64,000 nt of DNA from CAZZKG01 sp964654825 (GTDB lineage Bacteria > Gemmatimonadota > CAZMKB01). Made by a program: the position numbers and the translations under genes. Location of the stretch: assembly GCA_964654825.1 (NCBI GenBank), contig CAZZKG010000009.1, positions 1 through 64,000 on the forward strand, given 5' to 3'. Below the pieces are notes generated by a model that saw only the letters and a list, made by a program, of their open reading frames with translations, was not told where the DNA came from and searched no databases. Below are positions 18,700 through 27,701 of the stretch, piece after piece; within the stretch, counting starts at the first letter, position 1, and every line of letters begins with the position of its first letter.

Positions 18700-19100
18700 T
18701 GAAGCACCCCGATGAGGATACCCTGCTCAGGCAGGTTTTGGAACTCCTCGATGTGGAGGAGCAGGAAGAGCTGAGTTCTCACCTCGCCGCCTGTGCGAGC
18801 TGCCGGAAGAAGCTCGTCGAATTGAAACGGGAAACGGAGACACTCGGAAGTGTCGACCCGGAAATTCCTGAACCGCACATCGAGATGCCCCGGCGGCACA
18901 GGCTCCTTCCCTTCCCGCAGCTGAGGACGGCAGCGGTGCTCCTGATTGGATTTCTAGTAGGATTCGGGATCGCTCGTCTGTCCACACCACCTGAGATTTT
19001 GTTCGTGACAGGTTTCCGAAGTACTCCACAGACCCTTCAATCCATCACTGATTTTGTCGTCTGCGAGTCGGAAAACCTGGCTGTCGATGAGAGAAATTGA
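18690..19100 (+). CDS. Membrane anti-sigma factor with zinc-finger motif
   Basis: This 136-residue protein starts at ATG 18690, 5 bases after GGAG; ATG 18699, overlapping the sigma stop as TGATG, is an alternative. The N-terminal domain has HLAACASCRKK, the H-x3-C-x2-C motif of zinc-binding anti-sigma domains, after a short helical segment LLRQVLELLD. One membrane helix (LRTAAVLLIGFLVGFGIA) follows, then a short outside tail of about 40 residues. By family it holds the neighbouring ECF sigma at the membrane until a signal arrives. Confidence 0.85.
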   Translation: MVVMKHPDEDTLLRQVLELLDVEEQEELSSHLAACASCRKKLVELKRETETLGSVDPEIPEPHIEMPRRHRLLPFPQLRTAAVLLIGFLVGFGIARLSTPPEILFVTGFRSTPQTLQSITDFVVCESENLAVDERN

Positions 19101-19183
19101 CAACCTGCACCCCGCCGCGTATTATTGGATGCGGTAGCCGTTACGAGTTGCTTCTCACCTTATCGTGAGTGCCTAATTCTCTC

Positions 19184-21325
19184 ATGAGAACTCTCAGAAC
19201 TCTTTCGGCGGGGGGCAGCGGCAGGAAGTTCGGTACGTTCGGCGGGGTCTTCACACCGAACGTCCTGACCATCCTCGGCGTGATCATGTTCCTGCGTCTC
19301 GGGTGGGTAGTGGGGAACGCCGGGTTCCTTGGTGCGGTGGCCATCATTCTTCTCGCCAAGACCGTCACCGTCTGCACAGGCCTTTCGATGTCCTCCATCA
19401 CGACGAACACGAGGATCGGAGCGGGTGGAGCGTTCTCCATTATTTCGCGGTCGCTGGGACTCGAAGCCGGCGGAAGCGTCGGCATACCACTCTATATCGC
19501 CCAAACTCTGAGCGTGGCCCTGTACATCGTGGGCTTCACGGAAGGGTGGTTGCGCATCTTCCCGACTCAGCACCCTCTGGTGGTTTCGACATTCAGCTGG
19601 TTCGGTCTGCTCGTTATATCCTATGTCAGTGCTAAGTTCGCAATCCGGGTGCAATACATCATCCTGTTGATCATCGGTTTCTCTCTGGTGTCTTTTTTCC
19701 TGACGCCTGCCCAACCGGTAGAGCATTTCGTCTTCGTCGGAGATTTTCAGGAGGCAGACTTCTGGATGGTTTTCGCGATATTCTTCCCGGCGGTGACAGG
19801 GATAATGGCCGGTGCTAATCTGTCCGGCGACCTCGAGGATCCCCGGAGATCGATACCTGTAGGGACGATGACCGCCATCCTCGTGACTCTGATCATCTAC
19901 ATAGGCCTGGCATATGTGCTCGCACGGACAGGAACACAGGAAGAGTTGAGGGCCAATCAGATGTTTCTTGCAGACAGGGCAATCTGGGGTCCGGCAGTAA
20001 TCGCCGGCATACTCGGTGCAACCTTCTCGTCGGCACTCGGCAGCATGCTCGGCGCACCACGGATACTCCAGGCGCTGGCGGAGCAGAAGACGATCCCGTT
20101 TTTTCAGATCTTTTCGAAGAAGACACCGAAAAATGAACCGCGTAATGCCATCATATTCACCGGTATACTCGTCGAATTCGCACTCCTGACCGGCAACCTT
20201 GATTCGCTCGCGGCGATGATCACAATGTTCTTCCTCATCACCTACGCGACGTTGAACATGGTTATATTCATCCAGCAGGAGATGAAAATCATCAGTTTTC
20301 GTCCAACGTTCAAGATCCCCAAGTTTGTCCCGCTTCTCGGATCCGTCGGCTGCGTGTTCATAATGTTCCTCATCAATCCCGTGTTCAGTGTGCTGGCGAT
20401 CGTCACGATCATCTTCCTTTACATTTGGCTGGCCCGGACAGGGCTTCAGTCCGAGTGGGGTGATATCCGGGGCGGTCTGTATCTGGTAATGGCAGAGCGC
20501 GCCTCGCGTCTCGCTGCGAGATTCCCGCGGCATCAGATCACCTGGAAGCCCGATCTGCTCGTTCCTGTCGACAACCCCGATGTGTGGGCGGGGTCCCTCC
20601 TGTTCATTCGCAACATAGTGTCTCCCGCTGGCAGCATCTACGCATTCACAGTCAAGGAATATGAAACGGAAAAGACCGAGAACGCTCTCAGGAAGCTGTT
20701 GTATCCTCTTTCACGGGAAGGTATCCTGATCCATTCAGCGGTAATAGAGGACCATGAGTTTCTGCACGGAGCGAAGCTCGTAATCCAGACACTGAGAGGG
20801 GGGGCATTTCGTCCTAATATCCTCTTCTTGACGATCGGGGAAGACAGCAGGAATGACGATACGATCCTACAGCTCATCCAGCAGGCGAAAAAGGGAGAAC
20901 TCGGGATCATCATACTCAAGCAGCATCCCCGCAAGGCCTTCGGCATGCAGAAAGATATCAACATCTGGCTTCGTGATCAGAGTCCCAACTGGCATCTTGC
21001 CCTGCTCGTCACTCTTCAGCTCCAGCTGAACTGGGGAGGCAAAATCAACCTTGTGACGGTCGCATCGAAGGAAGGTGATGAAAAGAGGCTAAACACCTTC
21101 CTCGAAAGGCTCAGTGATCACGCACGACTGCCCTGGCAGACGGAATTCCATGTCCTGACGGGCGGCTTCAAGGACTCGTTCAGAGTGGCCCCCCGGGCCG
21201 ATATCAACGTGTTCGGCCTGGGAGATGAATCAATTCCCTTCGACCTTATCAGAGAACTCCCCGCATTAACCGCCTCTTCCTGTCTGTTTGTGAAAGATTC
21301 CGGACAGGAGAGCGCTCTGGTCTGA
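19184..21325 (+). CDS. SLC12-like cation-chloride cotransporter (APC superfamily)
   Basis: This protein is 713 residues from ATG 19184, or 718 from GTG 19169; neither has a clear ribosome site. The first 415 residues hold about twelve membrane helices. The conserved FGGVFTPNVLTILGVIMFLRLGWVVGNAG start, the GAGGAFSIISRSLG loop and the FAIFFPAVTGIMAGANLSGDL motif are typical of the SLC12 (Na-K-Cl and K-Cl cotransporter) group rather than general amino acid permeases. The last 280 residues are a soluble cytoplasmic domain, also seen in bacterial SLC12 homologues. Ion specificity is not evident from sequence. Confidence 0.88.
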   Translation: MRTLRTLSAGGSGRKFGTFGGVFTPNVLTILGVIMFLRLGWVVGNAGFLGAVAIILLAKTVTVCTGLSMSSITTNTRIGAGGAFSIISRSLGLEAGGSVGIPLYIAQTLSVALYIVGFTEGWLRIFPTQHPLVVSTFSWFGLLVISYVSAKFAIRVQYIILLIIGFSLVSFFLTPAQPVEHFVFVGDFQEADFWMVFAIFFPAVTGIMAGANLSGDLEDPRRSIPVGTMTAILVTLIIYIGLAYVLARTGTQEELRANQMFLADRAIWGPAVIAGILGATFSSALGSMLGAPRILQALAEQKTIPFFQIFSKKTPKNEPRNAIIFTGILVEFALLTGNLDSLAAMITMFFLITYATLNMVIFIQQEMKIISFRPTFKIPKFVPLLGSVGCVFIMFLINPVFSVLAIVTIIFLYIWLARTGLQSEWGDIRGGLYLVMAERASRLAARFPRHQITWKPDLLVPVDNPDVWAGSLLFIRNIVSPAGSIYAFTVKEYETEKTENALRKLLYPLSREGILIHSAVIEDHEFLHGAKLVIQTLRGGAFRPNILFLTIGEDSRNDDTILQLIQQAKKGELGIIILKQHPRKAFGMQKDINIWLRDQSPNWHLALLVTLQLQLNWGGKINLVTVASKEGDEKRLNTFLERLSDHARLPWQTEFHVLTGGFKDSFRVAPRADINVFGLGDESIPFDLIRELPALTASSCLFVKDSGQESALV

Positions 21326-21449
21326 TAGACCAGGATGCTGTCAGGCGAGTACATAAACACGGGATCACGAGTGCGCCAGAAGATGGATGGACCGCGGTCA
21401 TCTAAGCTGGGGAGTTCACTTCCACCAGGTGAAATGCCAGTGCTCTGCT

Positions 21450-21755
21450 CTACCGCCAGTGTCCCGACACCCACACCCAGCCGCGCGGCCGCTTCACCCA
21501 GTGACCCGACACCCACGTCCTGCCCGGCTTCGACCTCGTCCAGTACCCGGATAGCCAGACATAGGAGTCGGTCCGCGCATTCCAGTTCCAGTGTCCGCCT
21601 ATCCAGACCGCGCCGGCATACGGTCTCACGGGTCTCACCTGGTGAATCGGGGCCGGGGGGACCTTGTGGACATATGTTGAGCCGCAGCCTGTTGAGGGGG
21701 AGGAGATAAGAAACGCGAATGTGAGGATGGTAACAATTTTTCTTAGTCTTTTCAT
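21450..21755 (-). CDS. YXWGXW-repeat lipoprotein
   Basis: This 101-residue protein has a signal peptide ending in a lipobox-like STGC. A Pro-rich linker follows, then four short repeats of the form VWIGGHWNW, VWLSGYWTR, TWVSGHWVK and VWVSGHWR. This is the YXWGXW repeat family of small envelope lipoproteins with unknown function. AGAGAGGTG precedes ATG 21755. The gene is convergent with the SLC12-like gene. Confidence 0.85.
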   Translation of the reverse strand: MKRLRKIVTILTFAFLISSPSTGCGSTYVHKVPPAPIHQVRPVRPYAGAVWIGGHWNWNARTDSYVWLSGYWTRSKPGRTWVSGHWVKRPRGWVWVSGHWR

Positions 21756-22092
21756 GATTCACCTCTCTGAGCTGGTTGTTCGTTTCATGTATTCTGACAC
21801 CGGACAGCCGCAGAAGTTAAATGGAGAAAAAGGCAATTCCAGCGGTGGAATCATGCACAGGATTTTCCGGTCTCTCTTCCTTCGAACTCAGGCCTTCCCG
21901 TCGTTCGAGTTACAGGAGCGCCGGAGATCGTGGACGAAGATCTTTCTACTCCCGGAAACCGTTCCTTCACCGCGCGCGTATGTATTGCGTATGGCACATT
22001 CCTGTGTAGTATTAATGGAGAAACATCACTCCCGCCATCCGGTTTGAGGACAGCGCGAGAGAATATAGAGGAATGCTGTTTGTGAGGTTCGC
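21756..22092. other. Divergent intergenic region, nothing recognised
   Basis: About 337 bases lie between the divergent YXWGXW and release-factor-like genes. Frames crossing it lack protein-like features, and I did not find a good promoter match. Confidence 0.35.
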
Positions 22093-22443
22093 GTGACCCT
22101 TGATCCCGAAAAAGTCCTAGATGAGTGCCAGATAGCCTATTTCCTCTCCTCCGGTCCCGGTGGCCAGAGGAGGGATCGGAAGAGGACGGCGGTGCGGCTG
22201 GTGCATGTACCAACAGGTACAGTCGTCATCGCCGGTCGTAGAAGATCGAGGAGTCAGAATTTGAAAGAGGCGCTCGACAGGCTCATCGATCGGATAGAAG
22301 AGAGGGAGCGGGAGCGCTCGAAAAAACCCCGGATCAGGACAAAGAAACCCTCCCGGGTGAGAGAATCGATCCTCAGGGAAAAAAAGCATCGATCCACCAC
22401 GAAGAAACTGAGAAGAAAAGTCAGGGGGGATGAAGACGCGTAA
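22093..22443 (+). CDS. Release-factor-like GGQ protein (ArfB/YaeJ type)
   Basis: This 116-residue protein has the RF-1 domain motif SSGPGGQ at about residues 19-25, followed by TAVRLVHVPTG and a highly basic C-terminal tail (many K/R from residue 75). The GGQ tripeptide hydrolyses peptidyl-tRNA on the ribosome. Small proteins with a GGQ domain and a basic tail, such as ArfB, rescue stalled ribosomes without a stop codon. Here the residues after GGQ are RRDRKR instead of the usual xVNK, so it belongs to a divergent branch. GAGG lies 5 bases before GTG 22093. Confidence 0.85.
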   Translation: MTLDPEKVLDECQIAYFLSSGPGGQRRDRKRTAVRLVHVPTGTVVIAGRRRSRSQNLKEALDRLIDRIEERERERSKKPRIRTKKPSRVRESILREKKHRSTTKKLRRKVRGDEDA

Positions 22444-22606
22444 AAATGGCGGAGGTGTGTGCCTGATGCGGGCCGATGGGGAGTCATGCGGCCCGACTCT
22501 ATTGCTTTGACAGCGCCTTTTTTTTAATTTCCAGTGATATTATGTATCGTCCGGACGGATCGAGGATGTTCCGGCCGGCGAGAGAGAGATGGCCTCACAC
22601 GCACCA

Positions 22607-22767
22607 GTGTTCTGTCATGTAAGAAGTGGCGTAAAGATTACGAAGTATTTTTGTCTGTCTGCAAGGCTCGACTGAAGGAGCATAGCAGAGCTATGTGACT
22701 GAAGGAGCAACGCTGCAGGCAGATAAAAGGACAAGTAAGATGCGTCAGTTGTTACATGACAGGACAC
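22607..22767. mobile_element. MITE-like 161-base palindromic element
   Basis: Terminal inverted repeats GTGTTCTGTCATGTAA (22607-22622) and TTACATGACAGGACAC (22752-22767) match at 15 of 16 positions. Further inside, TCTGTCTGCA (22653-22662) pairs with TGCAGGCAGA (22714-22723). The centre has two copies of GACTGAAGGAGCA around the hairpin CATAGC-AGA-GCTATG (22681-22695). The whole element could fold on itself and encodes no protein. It ends 27 bases before the ileS start, so it must form part of the ileS promoter or leader region. No other copy was seen in this window. Confidence 0.65.
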
Positions 22768-22794
22768 TATTGTGTCATTCGAAAAGGTTATGTA

Positions 22795-25700
22795 ATGAAG
22801 AAAGCCAAACTGGACAGGACTCCCCACCAGGCCGACGGGCCCGCGGAACCGAGATACGAAAAAGTCGAGTCCTGGTTCGATATCGTGAAACTCGAACACG
22901 AGATCCTGGACCTGTGGGAATCGACGGACGCTTTCAACAAGCTTCGCGAAAAGAACCGCGGGCACGAGCGCTACTCCTTCCTCGACGGGCCTATTACAGC
23001 GAACAACCCGATGGGGGTGCACCACGCCTGGGGTCGAACGTACAAAGACGCGTTCCAGAGATACTGGGCCATGAAGGGGCGGGACCAGCGATACCAGAAC
23101 GGCTTCGACTGCCAGGGGCTCTGGGTCGAGGTGGAAGTGGAGAAAGAGCACGGGTTCAGCTCGAAAGCTGATGTCGAGGCCTACGGAATCGACAAATTCG
23201 TTGAAGATTGCAAAGAGAGGGTTCTCAAATATTCGGACATTCAGACACAGCAGTCGATTCGGCTCGGTATGTGGATGGACTGGGACAACTCGTACTTCAC
23301 CATGACTGACGAGAACAACTACACGATATGGACATTCTTGAAGAAGTGTCACCAGAGGGGCAAGATTTACCGCGGGACGGACGTGATGCCCTGGTCCGGC
23401 AGGTCCGGGTGTGCCTACTCGCACATGGAAGTCATCGAGGGCAGAAAACTCGTTGCTCACACGGCGCTCTTTGTGAAGTTTCCCCTGCGCGATCGGCAGG
23501 GGGAAAATCTGCTCGTATGGACGACAACCCCGTGGACCCTCACGTCGAACGTCGCCGCAGCCGTCAATGTCGACCTGGACTACGTGAGACTCCGGTCGAA
23601 GAAGGACGGACAGGTTTACATCTTCGCAGCAGAGAATCTCGAGTTCGCCCGGCTCGAGCGGCAGTTCAAGGAGAAGCGGGAGTGGGTGGATGGTGTCCCG
23701 AAACTCAAAACGATCGCCCAGATCTTCAACGAACACGGCGGCTACGAGATAGAGGGTACGGTGAAGGGTGCCGAGCTCGTCGGTCTGACGTACGACGGGC
23801 CCTTCGATGAGCTGGAGGCACAGGGACTGCCGGGAGGGTTCCCCTTTCCGGATGAAAAGGTTACCGCAAGTGCCCGGGAGGCGCACCGTGTCATCGATGG
23901 CGGCAGGGACAGCATGGGCAATGATATCGTCGTAGCCGGCGAAGGTACCGGTATCGTTCATATCGCACCGGGTTGTGGTGACGTCGATCACGTGATCGGG
24001 AAGGAGCTCGGTCTCCCGTCGATAGCCCCGCTGGATGAGTGTGCACGTTTTCTTGCGCCGTTCAGCTTCCTCTCCGGCAAAAACGCGGTGGGGGAGGAGA
24101 CCGTCCGGATCATTCTCGACAATCTTGCCGGGAAAGGTCTCCTTGTAGCGACGGAGCAATACCCTCACGTTTATCCTCACTGCTGGCGGACCGGGGTGGA
24201 GCTCGTGTTTCGCCTGGTCGAAGAGTGGTACATCCGCATGGACTGGCGTGATGAGATAAAGAAGATCGTGGATGACATACGGTGGATACCCGCCTGGGGG
24301 AGGGACCGGGAGCTCGAATGGCTGTCAAACATGCGGGACTGGATGATCTCGAAGAAACGCTACTGGGGGCTGGCGCTACCCATATGGGTGTGCGAAAAGT
24401 GCGGCAATTTCGACGTGATCGGCGGACACGACGAACTCAGGGAGCGTGCCGTCTGCGGCTGGGACGAGTTCGAAGGCAATTCCCCGCACCGCCCATGGAT
24501 CGATCATGTGAAGATAGCCTGTCCGGAGTGCGGGGCAAAGTCGCACCGCGTCCCGGACGTCGGGAATCCCTGGCTGGACGCCGGTATCGTTCCGTACTCG
24601 ACCGTCCACTACAATACCGACCGGGAGTACTGGGCTCAGTGGGTACCAGCCGACCTGGTCCTTGAATGTTTCCCCGGCCAGTTTCGAAACTGGTTCTACA
24701 GCCTCCTCGCCCTGAGTACCATGATGGAGGGGATAGCGCCTTTCAAGACACTGATGGGATATGCGCTCGTTCGAGATGAAGAAGGTGCTGAGATGCACAA
24801 ATCCGCCGGTAACGCCATCTGGTTCGACGATGCGGCCGAAGAGGCCGGTGCCGACGTCATGCGCTGGCTCTTCATGCGGCACGAACCGACCACGAATCTC
24901 GGTTTCGGTTACGGTCCTCTCAAGCAGATACGGGGCAAGTTCATCAACACCCTGTGGAACACATACGGGTTCTACATCAACTACGCCCGGATCCTCGGGT
25001 TCGTTCCGGGTAAAAATGCAACTCCGTTCCCGACAAGGCCCGATTTCGACCGCTGGATCCTGAGCGAGCTGCAGAACACCATCAGTGCGTGCAACAGGGA
25101 GATCGAAGATTACAACATCCGGGGCGCGGCGATCGCCATCGAAGAGTTCCTCGAGCACCTCTCGAACTGGTACATCCGTCACAACAGACGCCGGTTCTGG
25201 GATTCTCTCGAAGATCCAGACTGTCGGTCGGCGTTCGAGACCCTGTACGAGTGCCTGTATACACTCATACGGCTCGCGGCCCCGATAGTGCCGTTTATCA
25301 CCGAGAAGATCTATCAGAACATGGTCTGTGCCGTGACCCATGGCGCGCCCGAAAGCATCCACCTGACCGATTATCCTGAGAGTGACTCCGGGAAAGTCGA
25401 TGAGATCATCATCGAGGATATGAGAGCGATCATCAGGCTGTACAGTCTCGCTCTGTCGGCCCGGGAGTCGATCAAGATCAAGGTGCGACAGCCGCTTTCC
25501 ACGCTCACGATCGGGCCTGCCGATGACATCGAATCACGTGCCGCTGAGCGGTTCGAAGTAATGCTCACGGAAAAGCTCAACGTGAAACAGCTGGTTGTGA
25601 ACACGACCGACGTGAAGAGCCCCCTGGGTTTCGATGTAAAGCCGAACTACAAGACACTCGGTCCGCGTGTCGGGAAAAACATGAAAGCCGTCGCCGGTGC

Positions 25701-26163
25701 GATAAGTGAGGCTCGTGATCAGCTTATCAGCGAGATCAGAGGCGGTGCTGACAGCGTTTCGCTGATCTGTGATAGTACCAGGATGAAGCTGGGGAAGGAG
25801 GATCTCATCCTGGAAGAGATCCAGCCTGAAGGACAGGTGGTTGCAGAAGATGGTGACACCTGGGTTGCCTTCGACATCGACCTCACCGAAGAGCTCAGGA
25901 CCGAAGGGCTCATGCGCGATGTGCTGCGCAAGCTACAGATCATGCGGAAGGACGAAGGGCTGGAGATCGAGGACAGGATCACCATACGCTGGGACACCAC
26001 CGATCCCTGCCTCGAGAAGGTTTTCTCCCGGTTCGGAGACCTGATGGCCGGCGAACTTCTCGCGGTCGAGATGTCACGGCTGGAAGGACTGCGCGAGGGG
26101 AAGGTCGTTACACTCGGCGACGCCGAGCTTAAGGTGGCGATAGTAAAAGCGTCCGCTTCGTGA
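22795..26163 (+). CDS. ileS: Isoleucyl-tRNA synthetase with GXHH-type signature
   Basis: This class I synthetase has 1122 residues and charges tRNA-Ile. I chose ATG 22795 (AAGG 7 bases upstream); the frame extends to an ATG at 22756 inside the MITE-like element. The first signature reads GVHHAWG at residues 74-80 instead of HxGH. The second reads EMHKSAGN at about 666-673 instead of KMSKSxGN. The editing domain (about 200-430, with TTPWTLTSNVAAAVN) is present, as are the WYIRMDWRDEI core motif and cysteine pairs (CEKC, CPEC) that may bind zinc. The anticodon-binding domain fills the last 350 residues. Overall it resembles eukaryotic-like IleRS type 2. No second ileS is visible here. Confidence 0.9.
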   Translation: MKKAKLDRTPHQADGPAEPRYEKVESWFDIVKLEHEILDLWESTDAFNKLREKNRGHERYSFLDGPITANNPMGVHHAWGRTYKDAFQRYWAMKGRDQRYQNGFDCQGLWVEVEVEKEHGFSSKADVEAYGIDKFVEDCKERVLKYSDIQTQQSIRLGMWMDWDNSYFTMTDENNYTIWTFLKKCHQRGKIYRGTDVMPWSGRSGCAYSHMEVIEGRKLVAHTALFVKFPLRDRQGENLLVWTTTPWTLTSNVAAAVNVDLDYVRLRSKKDGQVYIFAAENLEFARLERQFKEKREWVDGVPKLKTIAQIFNEHGGYEIEGTVKGAELVGLTYDGPFDELEAQGLPGGFPFPDEKVTASAREAHRVIDGGRDSMGNDIVVAGEGTGIVHIAPGCGDVDHVIGKELGLPSIAPLDECARFLAPFSFLSGKNAVGEETVRIILDNLAGKGLLVATEQYPHVYPHCWRTGVELVFRLVEEWYIRMDWRDEIKKIVDDIRWIPAWGRDRELEWLSNMRDWMISKKRYWGLALPIWVCEKCGNFDVIGGHDELRERAVCGWDEFEGNSPHRPWIDHVKIACPECGAKSHRVPDVGNPWLDAGIVPYSTVHYNTDREYWAQWVPADLVLECFPGQFRNWFYSLLALSTMMEGIAPFKTLMGYALVRDEEGAEMHKSAGNAIWFDDAAEEAGADVMRWLFMRHEPTTNLGFGYGPLKQIRGKFINTLWNTYGFYINYARILGFVPGKNATPFPTRPDFDRWILSELQNTISACNREIEDYNIRGAAIAIEEFLEHLSNWYIRHNRRRFWDSLEDPDCRSAFETLYECLYTLIRLAAPIVPFITEKIYQNMVCAVTHGAPESIHLTDYPESDSGKVDEIIIEDMRAIIRLYSLALSARESIKIKVRQPLSTLTIGPADDIESRAAERFEVMLTEKLNVKQLVVNTTDVKSPLGFDVKPNYKTLGPRVGKNMKAVAGAISEARDQLISEIRGGADSVSLICDSTRMKLGKEDLILEEIQPEGQVVAEDGDTWVAFDIDLTEELRTEGLMRDVLRKLQIMRKDEGLEIEDRITIRWDTTDPCLEKVFSRFGDLMAGELLAVEMSRLEGLREGKVVTLGDAELKVAIVKASAS

Positions 26164-26199
26164 TGATCCCGCCCCGAATATCTGTGCCCTGACAACATA

Positions 26200-27396
26200 C
26201 TAAAGGAGAAACCACGGGTAGACTGTCACACCTTTGCGTTTCAAAGGCTGATCCCCTCCATAGATAAGAGCTGCAGGTTGCCCTTCTCCATCACCCAAAT
26301 CCAGCCAGTACCTGAGCCCGTCGAAAAAATCCCCGACTACTGTCCGGGCTGATTTCACCTCGACAGGAATGAGGTGAGTACCCATATCGATGAGGATATC
26401 TATTTCGTGTCCCCCGGAATCCCTCCAGAAGAACAGAGGCGGCTGTTCACCCCGGTGCACGAAGTTCTTGTGAAACTCTGAAAGTATGAAACTCTCGAAC
26501 ACGGCGCCCCTCGATGCGTGAGAATAAAGATCCTCCGGACTCCGAATGCGAAGCAGGAAACATAGGAGTCCTGAATCCAGGAAATAGAGCTTGGGGCTTT
26601 TTACGAGCCTCTTACCGAAGTTCCTGTGATGGGGGCGCAGAAGAGTGATGATGAAGCTTGCTTCGAGAACTGATATCCAGCGCCTCACTGTCGTGTGAGT
26701 CACTCCGCAATCCGACGCCAGGCCGGCTGTGTTCAGGAGCTGACCGTTCCGTCCTGCGCAGAGTCTGATGAATCGACCAAAAGCTTCAAGGTCACCGATT
26801 TTGAGCACGTTACGGACGTCACGTTCGAGATATGTCTGGTAGTAGCTTCCAAGCCAGTCGCGGGGTTCCAGGTTTTTATCGTGTATCCGTGGGTAGAATC
26901 CTGCATAGAGAACGTCTTCGAGACTTCGATTCGGCTTTTTCTTCCTTCTCGGCACTCCCCGTCCAAGAGTTTCAAGTGAGAGAGCCGCACGACCTGAAAG
27001 CTCGGCAAGGGAAAACGGCAAAAGGTGAAGCACCGCGCATCGCCCTGCAAGGGATTGTGATATCCTCTCCATGAGAAGAAAGTTGTGCGAACCTGTGAGA
27101 ATATACTGACCCGGCCTGTTCGTTTCGTCGACAAGCGTCTGTATGTAGGAAAAGAGATCAGGGGTACGCTGCACTTCGTCGAGGATCACCGGACTTCTGA
27201 GATGATCGAGAAATCCCCTGGGATCCTCATTGGCGAAATCCCGCTGATCCGGGAGCTCGAGCGAGGCATATGTATGGTTTTCGAACACGGCTCTTACCAG
27301 TGTTGTCTTGCCCGACTGGCGAGGCCCCGTGACCGTAACAACCGGGAATTGCCCAGCGGCTTCCCGGAGTTTTTTACCGAGTGTTCGCCGTATCAT
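26200..27396 (-). CDS. AAA family ATPase with DUF4143 (AAA_14 type)
   Basis: This 398-residue protein has the AAA_14 P-loop TGPRQSGKTTLV (about residues 24-34), Walker B VILDEVQ (about 70-76) and sensor ILTGSHNFLLM. The DUF4143 part around YLERDVRNVLKIGDLEAF contains a winged-helix-like segment. A C-terminal GHEIDILID...PVEVKSA motif (about 325-350) looks like a PD-(D/E)xK nuclease fold. These proteins are common accessory genes of unknown role. AGGA lies 6 bases before ATG 27396, and its promoter carries a duplicated 13-base element. It converges with ileS, 36 bases apart. Confidence 0.9.
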   Translation of the reverse strand: MIRRTLGKKLREAAGQFPVVTVTGPRQSGKTTLVRAVFENHTYASLELPDQRDFANEDPRGFLDHLRSPVILDEVQRTPDLFSYIQTLVDETNRPGQYILTGSHNFLLMERISQSLAGRCAVLHLLPFSLAELSGRAALSLETLGRGVPRRKKKPNRSLEDVLYAGFYPRIHDKNLEPRDWLGSYYQTYLERDVRNVLKIGDLEAFGRFIRLCAGRNGQLLNTAGLASDCGVTHTTVRRWISVLEASFIITLLRPHHRNFGKRLVKSPKLYFLDSGLLCFLLRIRSPEDLYSHASRGAVFESFILSEFHKNFVHRGEQPPLFFWRDSGGHEIDILIDMGTHLIPVEVKSARTVVGDFFDGLRYWLDLGDGEGQPAALIYGGDQPLKRKGVTVYPWFLL

Positions 27397-27420
27397 GATA
27401 AATCCTGATATGCTGATTGA

Positions 27421-27462
27421 ATATTACATATTCATATTACATATTCTGGAATGGGTTGTCAA
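27421..27462 (-). promoter_or_regulatory. Promoter of the AAA gene with duplicated 13-base element
   Basis: On the minus strand TTGACA (27457-27462), 17 bases, then TAATAT (27434-27439), about 40 bases before the gene start. ATATTACATATTC occurs twice in tandem (27421-27433 and 27434-27446, perfect), covering the -10 region and the probable start site. A repressor site or duplicated -10 is possible. Confidence 0.6.
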
Positions 27463-27644
27463 GTGTATCTCACCATATTCAAGATATCAGGAAGGTAGAT
27501 TTCTTGATGCTTGCGCGGTTAAGAGTGGTTCTTCGCATTGTGTGGCCTATGATGTCGCCCTCTCCGAACTTATATTGAAGAGAAAAATTCGGGTTCGGGC
27601 ATTGTTGATCAGTGATGGTTATGGGCTTCATCGACACGTTCCTG

Positions 27645-27666
27645 AGACATGATCCAGACATGATCC
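27645..27666 (+). repeat. Perfect 11-base tandem repeat upstream of a -35 box
   Basis: AGACATGATCC occurs at 27645-27655 and again at 27656-27666. The second copy ends 6 bases before the -35 box of the promoter at 27673, one helical turn apart. This position suits an activator site. Confidence 0.65.
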
Positions 27667-27672
27667 TGATAC

Positions 27673-27701
27673 TTGACTGTCGACTTAACTTGTGATATGA
27701 T
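27673..27701 (+). promoter_or_regulatory. Candidate sigma-70 promoter
   Basis: TTGACT (27673-27678), 17 bases, then TATGAT (27696-27701), giving a leader of about 108 bases to the lipoprotein gene at 27816. Confidence 0.6.

Noticed and set aside
19160..20533. Long minus-strand open frame of 457 codons
   Set aside because: It lies fully opposite the SLC12-like transporter gene, has a highly charged, low-complexity composition and no family motifs; it is a shadow of the real gene.
22607..22794. T-box riboswitch before ileS
   Set aside because: No T-box sequence, specifier hairpin or terminator/antiterminator pair was seen; the inverted-repeat plan with matching ends fits a MITE-like element better.
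22615..24180. Minus-strand open frame of 521 codons
   Set aside because: It is antisense to ileS and crosses the MITE-like element; composition reflects the complementary strand of a GC-rich gene.
24376..25362. Minus-strand frame of 328 codons inside ileS
   Set aside because: Antisense shadow of the conserved synthetase core; no independent signal, ribosome site or family resemblance.
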